This document shows, piece by piece, positions 1 through 9,843 of a DNA stretch of 64,000 nucleotides. The stretch's first letter is position 1, and each line of letters opens with the position of its first letter. This stretch comes from Pseudomarimonas salicorniae (lineage in GTDB: Bacteria > Pseudomonadota > Gammaproteobacteria > Xanthomonadales > Xanthomonadaceae), in contig NZ_JALNMH010000007.1 of NCBI RefSeq assembly GCF_023156535.1, positions 186,001 to 250,000 on the forward strand. The letters are read 5' to 3'. The notes beneath the pieces are model-generated. The model was not told where the DNA came from, searched no databases, and was given only the letters and a program-made list of their open reading frames with translations. The position numbers and the translations under genes were made by a program.

Positions 1-1
1 G

Positions 2-1387
2 CCATGGCCGCTGCAGGTGGATGCCACGCTCACCGTCACTCCGGGCGTGCTTCCCTCCGCCATAGTCGGTCAGATGTATCACCAGGTGCTGGGCGCTTCC
101 GGCCAGGGCAGCAGAGCGCCCTACCGGTTCGCGGTAGTGGAGGGCGCCCTGCCAGCCGGCCTTTCGCTCGACCCGACGAGCGGCCTGCTCGACGGCGTGC
201 CGACCGTTGCCGGCGGCTATACCTTCACCGTCGAGGCGCGGGATGGCAGCGGCGCCGAGCTGGGGGGGCCGTTCAGTGGACGACGTGGATTCAATCTCGC
301 CGTGCTGGCCGGGGGCAGCCCGCCACGGATCGTCGTCGCCTCACGACTGACCATGCTGGAAGATGAGTCCGGCGTCGTCCTGCCCATCGACATCAGCGAC
401 GCCGAAACCCCGGCCAGCGGGCTGTCCCTGAGCATTACCAGCAGCGATCAGGCCATCATCAGCGATGCCGCGCTGGCCGCAGGATTGGGGGGAGTCGCGG
501 GTCAGCGCCAGCTTCGGCTGCAGACTGGCACCGACGCAAACGGCCTTGCGCTGCTGCAACTGACGGTGCGCGATGCCGATGGGCAGACCGGGCTCGCCAC
601 CGTGGAACTGCAGGTGATGGCGGTCAACGACCCGCCGCAGGTGCGCTTTGGTCCGAACCAGTACTGGCCGGTCGGGACACCCGGCCCGCATGAGGTTGGC
701 GACTTCATCGTCAGCGCGAATCCAGGGCCGGCAGACGAAGCCGGCCAGCAGATCAGCTTCTCCGCCGCCATCAGCGACGACCCTGATGCCGTGCTGACAT
801 CGGTCAGCCTGTCCGAAAGCCGGGGATTGAGCTATGTGCTGAGCGGCAACCCGGGCGTCGCAACAGTCACGCTGGGGGCAACGGACGACGGCGGTGACGC
901 CAACGGCGGCATCGCCGTGGCGACGCCCCGAGCGCTGCGAATCGTTGTGTCGGACCGCAGCGACCTGAGCGTCAGCATCCGTCGCCAGCTGCCGAAGGCT
1001 GCCGTCCTGGGCGAGGCCCTGGCCAAGGGAAGTACCCTCGCGAGCTATCACATCGAAGTGCTCAACCATGGACCGGTGGCCGCCAGCGAGGTTCTGCTGC
1101 AAGTGACCCCTCGCAGCGGGTTGAGCAGGGTGACCTGGACCTGCACCGTGGCCGGAGCGACCTGCCGCCCTCCCTTTGGAGCCGGACCGGCGGTGACCCG
1201 CCTGGATCTCGCCGTCGGCCAAACCGCGCTGATCGAACTTGATGGGGTGATCGAGCCTACCCAGAACTTCGTCGAAATCTCGGCGCGGGCTACCGGTAGC
1301 GGCAGTGTGTTGCTTCCTGAGGATGACCGGGCAACCCTGATCGAGCCTGCGAACGGTACCGCCATCTACCGGGGTGGCTTCGAGTGA
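2..1387 (+). CDS. C-terminal part of a large secreted Ig-like/cadherin-like repeat protein (5' end outside window)
   Basis: The reading frame is open to the left edge of the window, so this is the tail of a longer protein; the GTG at position 17 is only the first internal start-like codon. About 460 residues are visible. Residues 20-85 resemble a putative Ig (He_PIG) repeat, with a GALPAGLSLDPTSG-like strand and a GVPT turn. Two cadherin-like or Ig-like repeats follow, and a final region resembles DUF11 (conserved NHGPVAASEV-type segment). The protein ends in IYRGGFE, an aromatic-x-x-GFE motif that also occurs just after the signal peptides of the products at 9844-11247 and 11954-13285. There are no catalytic motifs. 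A role as a cell-surface or secreted adhesin is inferred from the domains only. No terminator is evident before the convergent rsuA gene. Confidence 0.75.
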   Translation, partial: PWPLQVDATLTVTPGVLPSAIVGQMYHQVLGASGQGSRAPYRFAVVEGALPAGLSLDPTSGLLDGVPTVAGGYTFTVEARDGSGAELGGPFSGRRGFNLAVLAGGSPPRIVVASRLTMLEDESGVVLPIDISDAETPASGLSLSITSSDQAIISDAALAAGLGGVAGQRQLRLQTGTDANGLALLQLTVRDADGQTGLATVELQVMAVNDPPQVRFGPNQYWPVGTPGPHEVGDFIVSANPGPADEAGQQISFSAAISDDPDAVLTSVSLSESRGLSYVLSGNPGVATVTLGATDDGGDANGGIAVATPRALRIVVSDRSDLSVSIRRQLPKAAVLGEALAKGSTLASYHIEVLNHGPVAASEVLLQVTPRSGLSRVTWTCTVAGATCRPPFGAGPAVTRLDLAVGQTALIELDGVIEPTQNFVEISARATGSGSVLLPEDDRATLIEPANGTAIYRGGFE

Positions 1388-1507
1388 GGGGGTCGCCCGT
1401 CGACGCATCCGCCCTACCGGTCGGAGGGTACCGCTGCTGACCGGATAGCCCGGCCCGATGGCGGTGCGCCGTGGTGCGGCCGCGGCGGCCCGCCACGGGC
1501 CACCGCG

Positions 1508-2248
1508 CTATCGATTGCCGGACGCGCCCTGATCCATCGCGGCCGTTGGCGCTGCAAACAGCCGCACCCTGTCCTCGGGCCCAAGCAACCGCCATTGCCC
1601 CTCCGGCAGACCGGCCAGCTCAAGCCCGCCAATCCGTTCGCGATGCAGGCTCAGCACGTGGTTTCCGCTGGCGGCGAACATCCGCCGGACCTGGTGGTAG
1701 CGGCCCTCGTGCAGGGTCAGGCGCGCCCGACGCGGGGCCAACACCTCGAGTTCCGCCGGAAGCAGCGGCGTTGTCTCCGACTCGAGCATCAGCGAGCCAC
1801 TGGCGAACAGCTCGGCCTCATCGCCGCGCAGGTCCTCGGCCAGCTCGGCGCGGTAGACCTTGTCGAGGCGCGACTTCGGCGAAACGATGCGATGCAGCAG
1901 GGCGCCGTCGTCGGTCAGCAGAAGCAGGCCGCTGGTGTCACGGTCGAGGCGGCCGACGGTGGAGAGCTGCGGCGAGCGCTGGCGAAAGCGCGGAGGAAAC
2001 AGGTCGTAGACCAGACGCCCGGTGTCCTTGTGCGAGCAGGTGTAACCAACCGGCTTGTTGAGCAGGATCAGCATCCCCGGAGCGGGATCGAGCGGCTCGC
2101 CGTCGAGGCGGACCTGGTCGTGTTCGATCACGTCGTCGGCGTACAGCGGCTCGCCGTCCGGCGTGGTGATGCGGCCCTCGCGGAACAGGCCGGTCACCTC
2201 ACGGCGACTGCCGTAGCCAAGGTTGGCGATCAGCCGCAGCAGCTTCAT
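1508..2248 (-). CDS. rsuA: 16S rRNA pseudouridine(516) synthase
   Basis: RsuA converts one uridine in the small-subunit rRNA to pseudouridine. The 246-residue product has an N-terminal S4 RNA-binding domain (about residues 1-50) and then the RsuA/RluB catalytic fold. LLNKPVGYTCSH lies at 62-73, and GRLDRDTSG carries the catalytic Asp102. The C-terminal half has EGRYHQVRRMFAASGNHV and LHRERIGG, which match RsuA more closely than RluB or RluE. Its ATG overlaps the stop codon of the upstream rsmC-like gene by 4 bp, so the two rRNA-modification genes are probably translationally coupled. Nothing is unusual about length or motifs. Confidence 0.9.
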   Translation of the reverse strand: MKLLRLIANLGYGSRREVTGLFREGRITTPDGEPLYADDVIEHDQVRLDGEPLDPAPGMLILLNKPVGYTCSHKDTGRLVYDLFPPRFRQRSPQLSTVGRLDRDTSGLLLLTDDGALLHRIVSPKSRLDKVYRAELAEDLRGDEAELFASGSLMLESETTPLLPAELEVLAPRRARLTLHEGRYHQVRRMFAASGNHVLSLHRERIGGLELAGLPEGQWRLLGPEDRVRLFAAPTAAMDQGASGNR

Positions 2249-3354
2249 CCGCCGCCTCCGGCGCGACGCGCCTGGACCACCTTGAAGCCGTCTCGCTGGC
2301 AGACAGTTCGAAGCGAATCGAAGCCCTGGGCCAGTTCGGCCTCGTAGGGAAGATGGCGGTTGGCGACCAGCCAGAGCTGGCCGCCCGGATTCAACGAAGC
2401 GGCCGCAGCGGCGATGAAGCGGCGGCCGATATCCGGCCGGTCGCCGGCGCGCTGGGTGTGGAAGGGCGGATTGCAGACGATCACGTCGTAGCGGCCGGGC
2501 ACGCCCTGGATGACGTCATGCCAATGCGGGGTAATGGCGACCCGCCCGGCATGCGCCTCGAGGTTTTTCTCGGCCAGCGGCAGTGCGCGGGCCTCGGCTT
2601 CAAAAAGGTCCAGGCTGTGGATGCCCACGCAGCGCTGCAGCAGGCTGGCGGAGAGATAGCCGTAACCCGCACCGAGATCGGCCGCCGCTCCGGCAAGATC
2701 ATCAGGGAGTTGCTCGACCAGCAACCTTGAGGCTGGATCGACACGATCCCAGGCAAACAGGCCGGGGCGACTGTGGAAGCGGCCGTCCAGAATCGGCCGC
2801 GGCGCATCCAGTTCGCGCCACTCGGCAAGCAGGGCTGGATCGCTGCCGGTTTCGGCACGCGCCCAGTAGACCCGGCAGTGATGCTTGGCCAGCGACTCGA
2901 TCGGCCCGGCCAGCTTGCGCAGATCGGCCTCGCCGGACTTCGCGCCTTCGTCATTGGCCTGGCAGGCAAGCAATACCCCACCCGGCGCCACGCGATCGAG
3001 CGCCCGCGCCAGCGTCGCTCGGGCGTGCTCGCGCTGGCGCGGTGGCAGCACCATCACCAGGGGATAGCGCGTGTCCTCGGGCTCGCGTACGGCCAGACCC
3101 GAGCGCAGCAGCGCATCCACATCGGGTTTGAAGCTGGATTCGCAGACCAGGTCCGGCAGCGATCTCTGATGCAGCGGCCAGCCATCGCGTGCGCCGATCA
3201 GCAGCCCCCCGCCCTGCGCGGGCCAGTGCAGGTGGCCGAGTTCGAAGGGCCTGAACAGGGTGAGCAGCGGGGTATCGGTGGCGATGGACAGCGTGGGGCT
3301 CCTGGGCGCGGCAATCGATAACCGCGAGGCGGATTGTCTGGGCAGCGGGGTCAT
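2245..3354 (-). CDS. rsmC: Class I SAM-dependent methyltransferase, RsmC/RlmG type (rRNA guanine-N2)
   Basis: This is a probable 16S rRNA m2G methyltransferase. The roughly 369-residue protein has the RsmC two-lobe layout: a degenerate N-terminal methyltransferase-like half, then a catalytic half with the SAM site ADLGAGYGYLSA and the substrate motif VCNPPFHTQ typical of N2-guanine RNA methyltransferases. The frame extends upstream to 3399, but the ATG at 3354 (MTPLPRQSAS) gives a length closer to the family. It lies upstream of rsuA with a 4-bp overlap, consistent with an rRNA-modification operon. RlmG is the main alternative. The close RsuA linkage and general form favour RsmC, but the N-terminal half is too divergent to settle it. 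Confidence 0.8.
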   Translation of the reverse strand: MTPLPRQSASRLSIAAPRSPTLSIATDTPLLTLFRPFELGHLHWPAQGGGLLIGARDGWPLHQRSLPDLVCESSFKPDVDALLRSGLAVREPEDTRYPLVMVLPPRQREHARATLARALDRVAPGGVLLACQANDEGAKSGEADLRKLAGPIESLAKHHCRVYWARAETGSDPALLAEWRELDAPRPILDGRFHSRPGLFAWDRVDPASRLLVEQLPDDLAGAAADLGAGYGYLSASLLQRCVGIHSLDLFEAEARALPLAEKNLEAHAGRVAITPHWHDVIQGVPGRYDVIVCNPPFHTQRAGDRPDIGRRFIAAAAASLNPGGQLWLVANRHLPYEAELAQGFDSLRTVCQRDGFKVVQARRAGGGG

Positions 3355-3544
3355 GCAGCAAGGCGGTCTTCGGGGTCTCCCTATCCGCGGCCAGCGCATC
3401 GAAGGGCCGGCAAGGCGGGGCTGCGGCCTGCTGGCGGGGATGCAGAGGCATGGCGACCAGACGTGGAAACAGGGCGAGCCGTCTACATCGCCGCTGGCCC
3501 CTCCCCAGACAGGCGCGGCCAGTTCCCCGTGCTGCCGAAAAGAA

Positions 3545-3570
3545 GAAACCCGCGGCGAGCCGCGGGTTTC
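3545..3570 (-). terminator. Perfect 11-bp hairpin terminator downstream of the subtilase gene
   Basis: GAAACCCGCGG (3545-3555) pairs perfectly with CCGCGGGTTTC (3560-3570) around a CGAG loop. It lies 27 bp beyond the stop of the minus-strand subtilase gene and is followed in that direction by a short U-rich run (TTTCTTCTTTT on the minus strand). It probably terminates that gene and insulates the rsmC gene beyond it. Confidence 0.8.
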
Positions 3571-3596
3571 TGGTCAGACATCGAATGTGAAATGGA

Positions 3597-5456
3597 TCAG
3601 TAGGTCACAGTGACGGTGGCGGAGCAGCTGGTGGTGCCGGCATTGCACACCTGGTAGTTCGCCGAGGTCACGCTCAGGTTCTCGTTGAAGCTGCCGGTGT
3701 TGTTTTGCGTGGCGACTTTGCTGCCATTGCGGAAGATATCGACCGTTGCGCCACCACCGTTCCAGTTCAGACGGTACTGATAGTTCTTGCCCTTCCTGGA
3801 GACCGAACCGGTGAGGCTGTCCGGAGCGCTCGCCGGCGGCGGCTCGTTACCTCCACCACAGCCATTTGCCGTCAGGAAGTCGCTGGCCAGCTTGGCCTTG
3901 ACGATGCCGTAGCCGAAGTACACGTCCTTGCCCGGCGTACCGGCATCCTCAGCGGTGTTCTTGAGCGCGTCGCGGATCTGGGCGCCAGTGCAGGTCGGGT
4001 GGTTCGACCAGACCAGGGCCGCGACCCCGGCCACGCCCGGCGTCGCCATCGAGGTGCCACTCATGTAGCCGTAGTCGCTGCTCCCGATGCTGATCGACGC
4101 GGAGGCCGCAGCCAGCAGGGCCGCCCTGTCCTCGAACGCCGCGCCCACCGCCGGGATCGACGTGTTGTTGGGGCTGCCGAGCGTGCCGTAAAGCATGCCG
4201 GCCACGTTGTTGATGATGATCGCGCCGATGCCGCCGGAGTTCTGGCAGTTCTGCACCTTGTCGTGGAAAGAGATGACGCCACGGTCGATGACGCAGACCT
4301 TTCCGGCCGCGCCACTGTTGGTGGACTCGGCCGTGCCCATGAAGAAGGTGGCGCCGGACGCCGCGCCAAGGTTCTCCATCGCCGAGGAGGCGAAGCCGGC
4401 GCCGCCCGCTTCCAGGGTAGACAGCGTGGCGCCGCCCGAGGGGTAGGTCGACAGGGTGTCGACACCGCCCGCCGTGGCCTCGACGCAGTAGCCGTCATCG
4501 GTTTCGGTGGTGGCGTTGCGACCGCGGCCACTGGTCACCGTGCAACCCGGGAACTGCGAGAAATCAGCGATCTGATTGTTGGCGTCGTTGGCGCCGATCA
4601 TCATCACCGACTTGTAGCCGGCCGGATAGGAACGCACGCTGTTGCCGTCGTTGCCGGCCGCCGCGAGGACGAGACCGCCGGCGGCAGTGAACTGGTCGAA
4701 GGCATTCCGTTCAGTGCTGTTCGCGCCGCCGCCGCCCAGGCTCATGGTGATGATCTTGGCGCCGGCCTCGCTGCACTTGGAGGCGGCATGGGCCAGATCG
4801 GACGAGTAGCCCCAGCCGGCCGCGTTGAAGACCTTGACGATGTGCATCGGGTTGCCCGGGGCCATGCCGACCACACCGAAGCCGTTGTCCAGCGCCGCGA
4901 CCGTACCGGCCACGTGGGTGCCGTGCGGGCCGCCGTCCTGGTACCAGTTGCCAGTGCCGCTGTCATTGCTGCCGGTAATGTTGGTGGCCGAGAAGTCCGG
5001 GTTCGCACCGCCGGTCTCACCCTGACCGAGGTAGGCGAGTCCGGAATCGATAACGCAGACCTTCTTGGCGCTGGCCATGTTCAGGGCGAGCTGATTGGCC
5101 TGCGACTGGTAGATCGCGTAGGGGGTGAGCTGGGTCGTCGCCGGGTTGCCCGGGTCATCGTTGTAGAGCGCCAGCAGATAGCGGGGAGCGTCCTGTTCGA
5201 TGTTGAGGATGTTGGGGTTGTTGCGCAGCCCGTCCAGGGCCTGCGGCGGGACGCTGACTGCGATGGCGTTCAGCGACTCGAGGCGGCGATGCACATCACC
5301 GCGCGCGCCGCGCAGTGCGTTCTCGACCTGGGCGGCTGCGCCGGGGGCGAAGGTCACGATCACGCGGTTCGGGTCCGGACCATCGGCCAGGGCGGAGCCG
5401 GCGAGAACAAGGCCTACGGCGGCGCAGAGGGTGTTGCGAACGAACTGTTTCGACAA
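3597..5456 (-). CDS. Secreted S8 (subtilisin-family) serine peptidase with inserted PA domain
   Basis: This is an extracellular endopeptidase. I place the start at the TTG at 5456 (MSKQFVRNTL), because GGAGAAG sits 5 nt upstream and a normal signal peptide ending at ALA follows; an in-frame TTG at 5501 would add 15 unconvincing residues. Numbered from 5456, a short inhibitor-I9-like propeptide precedes the catalytic domain. The triad is Asp137 (VIDSG), His178 (HGTHVAGT) and Ser469 (GTSMATPG). A PA (protease-associated) domain of roughly residues 340-455 is inserted before the Ser motif. After a Gly/Pro-rich linker, the last 80 residues form a small beta-sandwich-like domain, possibly for substrate binding. 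A hairpin terminator follows. The neighbouring LysR gene and second subtilase suggest a small exoprotease cluster. Confidence 0.88.
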   Translation of the reverse strand: MSKQFVRNTLCAAVGLVLAGSALADGPDPNRVIVTFAPGAAAQVENALRGARGDVHRRLESLNAIAVSVPPQALDGLRNNPNILNIEQDAPRYLLALYNDDPGNPATTQLTPYAIYQSQANQLALNMASAKKVCVIDSGLAYLGQGETGGANPDFSATNITGSNDSGTGNWYQDGGPHGTHVAGTVAALDNGFGVVGMAPGNPMHIVKVFNAAGWGYSSDLAHAASKCSEAGAKIITMSLGGGGANSTERNAFDQFTAAGGLVLAAAGNDGNSVRSYPAGYKSVMMIGANDANNQIADFSQFPGCTVTSGRGRNATTETDDGYCVEATAGGVDTLSTYPSGGATLSTLEAGGAGFASSAMENLGAASGATFFMGTAESTNSGAAGKVCVIDRGVISFHDKVQNCQNSGGIGAIIINNVAGMLYGTLGSPNNTSIPAVGAAFEDRAALLAAASASISIGSSDYGYMSGTSMATPGVAGVAALVWSNHPTCTGAQIRDALKNTAEDAGTPGKDVYFGYGIVKAKLASDFLTANGCGGGNEPPPASAPDSLTGSVSRKGKNYQYRLNWNGGGATVDIFRNGSKVATQNNTGSFNENLSVTSANYQVCNAGTTSCSATVTVTY

Positions 5457-5675
5457 GACGGCTTCTCCAGCGAAAACCAGGGAAAGGCACGGGAACTTCA
5501 ACGGCCGTGCGAACCCCTACCATACCTCCGTTCAGCTTCCAGTCAACTTTCTACGGTTTCTTGTGCAACCGCCTGCCCGCTGGCTGTTCGAGGGAACCTT
5601 GCGCAGCCACGGAATCCACCCAAGCCGGGTCAAGCGGCCTGTTGTGTCCTGGTTGACCGGATCGCGTGCCCACCC

Positions 5676-6677
5676 TCAGGCGAGCGCGCTCGCAAGCATC
5701 GGCGCGGCCCGGACGTAGCTGGGTGGATCAAGCCCCTCGAGGTCGGCCTCACCCCGCAGCACCGCCTGGATACGCTCCGGCTCGATATGGGGGGCGAGGA
5801 GCTGCAGCAGGGAGAGGGCGATCGGCCGCGGCGATCGGCTGCGCGGCAGCAGGGCCCAGGCAATGCACTCGGGCAGGCGCGCATCAAGCTCGATCACGGC
5901 GAAGTCGTCGTGGTCGGCGGCGCAGAGGGCGAACTCGGCAACCAGACCGACGCCGAGGCCGGCACGGGCATAGGCCTTGAGGGTCTGCGGGTCCTGGGCC
6001 GAACAGGCGAACTGCGGCTGCAGCCCGGCCGCGGACATCACCCGGCGGAACGAGGAGTCCTCGCGCCGGGCGGCCTCGTAGGTGACCAGCGGCCAGCGCA
6101 CCAGCTCCTCCAGCGGCAGCGGGCCGCGGAAGCCGGACAGCGGGTGCCATCGCTCGACGATCGCCACGCGCCGCCAGCGGAACAGGGGCACCGAACCCGG
6201 CTCGACTCCTTCGTCGCCGGCCGTGCTGGTCATGAACAGGTCGCCGGCCGGGTGGTCGGCAGGGCGCATGGGCTCGCCCTCGCCCAGCGTGCGCAGGCGG
6301 ACCGACAGGGAGGGGTGTGCATCGCAGAGCTGCCGCAGAAGCGGCGGAAGCACGTGTAAGGCGTAGCCCTGCGGCGCAACGATCGCCAGCTCCTCGCTGC
6401 CCTCAGCCGGCTGGTTGCCGGCCAACCGGCGCAGCCGGCCGTAGTCGTCGACCATGCGCCGGGCGATCGCCAGCACCTCCCCGCCCGCCGGCGTGAGGGA
6501 GACCAGCCCCCGACCGCGGCGGGCGAACAGCCTGACGCCCAGCGCCTGCTCGATCTGCGCCAACTGGCGGGAGACGCTGGGCTGACTGAGGTGCAGGGAC
6601 TGGGCGGCGGCGCTGACATTCATGCCGGCATCGACGATGGCGACGAGACAGCGCAACCCGGTGAGCGAGACGGCCAC
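5676..6677 (-). CDS. LysR-family transcriptional regulator, CysB-like
   Basis: This 333-residue regulator has an N-terminal winged helix-turn-helix (about residues 1-65). NVSAAAQSLHLSQPSVSRQL and the following FARRGRGLVSLTPAG resemble CysB/Cbl more than typical LysR proteins. A periplasmic-binding-protein-like effector domain follows, with CysB-like FRWRRVAIVERWHPL near its middle. CysB/Cbl proteins usually sense sulfur metabolites, but no sulfur gene is adjacent, so the ligand is unknown. Its start is a GTG at 6677, with GGGAG roughly 10 nt upstream. It is divergent from the subtilase at 6971 across a 293-bp spacer, so it may control that gene. This is inferred from position only. Confidence 0.85.
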   Translation of the reverse strand: MAVSLTGLRCLVAIVDAGMNVSAAAQSLHLSQPSVSRQLAQIEQALGVRLFARRGRGLVSLTPAGGEVLAIARRMVDDYGRLRRLAGNQPAEGSEELAIVAPQGYALHVLPPLLRQLCDAHPSLSVRLRTLGEGEPMRPADHPAGDLFMTSTAGDEGVEPGSVPLFRWRRVAIVERWHPLSGFRGPLPLEELVRWPLVTYEAARREDSSFRRVMSAAGLQPQFACSAQDPQTLKAYARAGLGVGLVAEFALCAADHDDFAVIELDARLPECIAWALLPRSRSPRPIALSLLQLLAPHIEPERIQAVLRGEADLEGLDPPSYVRAAPMLASALA

Positions 6678-6970
6678 GCCCGCTAGCTCCCAGCGCCCTG
6701 CGGCATAAGGGAAGAAGGATCCGAAAGCCGTCCGTCGGCAGCGGTCGGTTTCCCCGGCAACCTGTGACCCGCGCCACCCGTGGCGTATCGGATTTGCGCG
6801 CGACGCGTATTCGTAAAACGCATTGGACTTCTCCCCCCCACGGTCCTATCACTCGATGCGCCTGATTCAGGCCTGGTTAATCCGCTCACCAGGGGGCCGG
6901 AGTTTCCGGCAGGGCGGCTCCAGTATCAATCCATGTTTCTACCTATCCACTCGTTGGGGAGCTTCCTTAG
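6678..6970. promoter_or_regulatory. Divergent LysR-subtilase intergenic region with a tentative sigma-70-like promoter
   Basis: This 293-bp spacer separates the LysR gene (minus) from the subtilase (plus). It is visibly less GC-rich than the flanking genes. A weak sigma-70-like pair, TTGGAC (6823-6828) and TATCAC (6847-6852) spaced by 18 nt, is oriented toward the protease. GGGGAG sits 8 nt before the protease ATG as a good ribosome-binding site. LysR regulators often bind such divergent spacers, but I see no convincing dyad of the T-N11-A type. Confidence 0.3.
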
Positions 6971-8542
<1,572 letters not shown>

Positions 8543-8570
8543 TCGATCCGCTGCAGGCAGCCTGATCCGG

Positions 8571-8600
8571 ACCCCGGCCACGCGCCGGGGTCTTTTTTTC
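8571..8600 (+). terminator. Rho-independent terminator after the P-domain subtilase
   Basis: ACCCCGGC (8571-8578) pairs with GCCGGGGT (8584-8591) around a 5-nt loop and is followed by CTTTTTTTC. It is a textbook intrinsic terminator 29 bp past the stop codon. Confidence 0.93.
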
Positions 8601-8692
8601 CGGTCCGTCGGGGCTGGGCGCCGCGGCCTTCGACTATGCTTGGCGGCTGCCGATGCAGACCCCGCATCGCCCCATCCCGTCAGGAGCCCGGT

Positions 8693-9826
8693 TTGGTTGC
8701 CTCGATCCCCCCCGCCTCGCCTGCCCGCCACCGCCTGCTGGGCCTCGACGCGCTGCGCGGCATCGCCGCCCTGTCGGTGCTGCTCTACCACTACACGACG
8801 CGTTTCGATCAGAAGCACGGCCACGGCGAGCCGCTGCCCTTCAGCTTCGAGAGCGGCTTCCTCGGCGTGAACCTGTTCTTCGCCATCAGCGGCTTCGTCA
8901 TCTTCATGACTCTGGACCGGGTGCGGGTGCCGGCGGACTTCGTCGTCTCCCGCTTCTCGCGGCTGTTCCCGGCGTTCTGGGCGGCGATCGCCCTGACCTT
9001 CACCATCGAGTGGCTGGCCCAGCCGCTGGCGCAGCCCATCGCGCCCGGTCAGGCGCTGCTCAACGTCTTCATGCTGCACGGCTATTTCGGCGTGCCTTCG
9101 GTGGACGGCGTCTACTGGACCCTGCAGGTCGAGCTGTTCTTCTATCTGGGCATGTTCCTGCTCTGGCTGGGTGGTGCGCTACGCCAGCCATTCTGGGCGA
9201 TCAGCGCCTGGCTTCTGGCCAGCTGGGGCACCTGGCTCGCCCCCATGCTGCTGGGTCGCCCGCTGCCCCACGCGCTCAGCGAAGCCCTGCTGCTGTCCCA
9301 CTTCCCCTACTTCGCGCTGGGCATTGCGGTGTATCTCGGCCTCGCTCGCGAGGTCCGCCAGCCGCGGTCGGCGGCAGTCCTGGCCGTGCTGGCCCTGCTC
9401 TCCGTGCTGCTGGCCGAGGGCCTGGTCCGGGCCGGCTGGGCGCTGCTGTTCGGCATCGCACTCATCGCCGGCCTCTACGCGGGCCGCCGCCCGCGCGCCT
9501 GGCTGCGGCCCCTTGTCTGGCTGGGCGCGATCTCCTATCCGCTCTACCTGCTGCACCAGGACATCGGCTATGTCGTGCTGCAGTGGCTGCAGGCCGAGCA
9601 GGTCGGGCTGCTCGCGCGTATCGGGTTGACCACCGCCGTGGCCATCGGCCTCGCCGCCCTCGTCCACTACGCGGTCGAGAATCCGGCCATGCGTTGGCTG
9701 CGCCGAGGCCTGCGTCCGAACTCCGACCGCATGCCGGCGCCGCGCCGGCACTGGCTGGTCGGAACCGCTGGCCTGGCCGGTGCGCTGGTCGTGGGCAGCG
9801 TGGCCATCAGCCGGCTGGCGGCCTGA
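8693..9826 (+). CDS. Membrane acyltransferase, acyltransferase-3 family (OafA/YrhL-like)
   Basis: This integral inner-membrane O-acyltransferase of about 377 residues has around ten hydrophobic segments. Family motifs visible are the N-terminal LLGLDALRGIAALSVLLYH (with the functional His), the Arg of SRFSRLFPAFW, and FFAISGF. Such enzymes move acyl groups from a cytoplasmic donor to surface sugars, so O-acetylation of the exopolysaccharide or LPS is plausible. The frame is open from an ATG at 8636, but I prefer the TTG at 8693, which has GGAG 6 nt upstream and starts just before the first conserved helix. It is monocistronic and 4 kb from the polysaccharide operon, so a link to it is only inferred. 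Confidence 0.85.
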   Translation: MVASIPPASPARHRLLGLDALRGIAALSVLLYHYTTRFDQKHGHGEPLPFSFESGFLGVNLFFAISGFVIFMTLDRVRVPADFVVSRFSRLFPAFWAAIALTFTIEWLAQPLAQPIAPGQALLNVFMLHGYFGVPSVDGVYWTLQVELFFYLGMFLLWLGGALRQPFWAISAWLLASWGTWLAPMLLGRPLPHALSEALLLSHFPYFALGIAVYLGLAREVRQPRSAAVLAVLALLSVLLAEGLVRAGWALLFGIALIAGLYAGRRPRAWLRPLVWLGAISYPLYLLHQDIGYVVLQWLQAEQVGLLARIGLTTAVAIGLAALVHYAVENPAMRWLRRGLRPNSDRMPAPRRHWLVGTAGLAGALVVGSVAISRLAA

Positions 9827-9838
9827 AACCTGGCCGCC
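9817..9838. terminator. Possible bidirectional hairpin between convergent genes
   Basis: GGCGGCC (9817-9823) pairs with GGCCGCC (9832-9838) around an 8-nt loop in the 17-bp gap between the acyltransferase and the convergent secreted-protein gene, overlapping the stop codon. It lacks a U-tract, so function is uncertain. Confidence 0.3.
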
Positions 9839-9843
9839 TGCGC

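Noticed and set aside
3705-6359. An 884-codon plus-strand frame opposite the PA-domain subtilase and LysR
   Set aside because: It crosses two well-supported genes and an intergenic gap. The sense-strand proteins have complete catalytic and HTH motifs.
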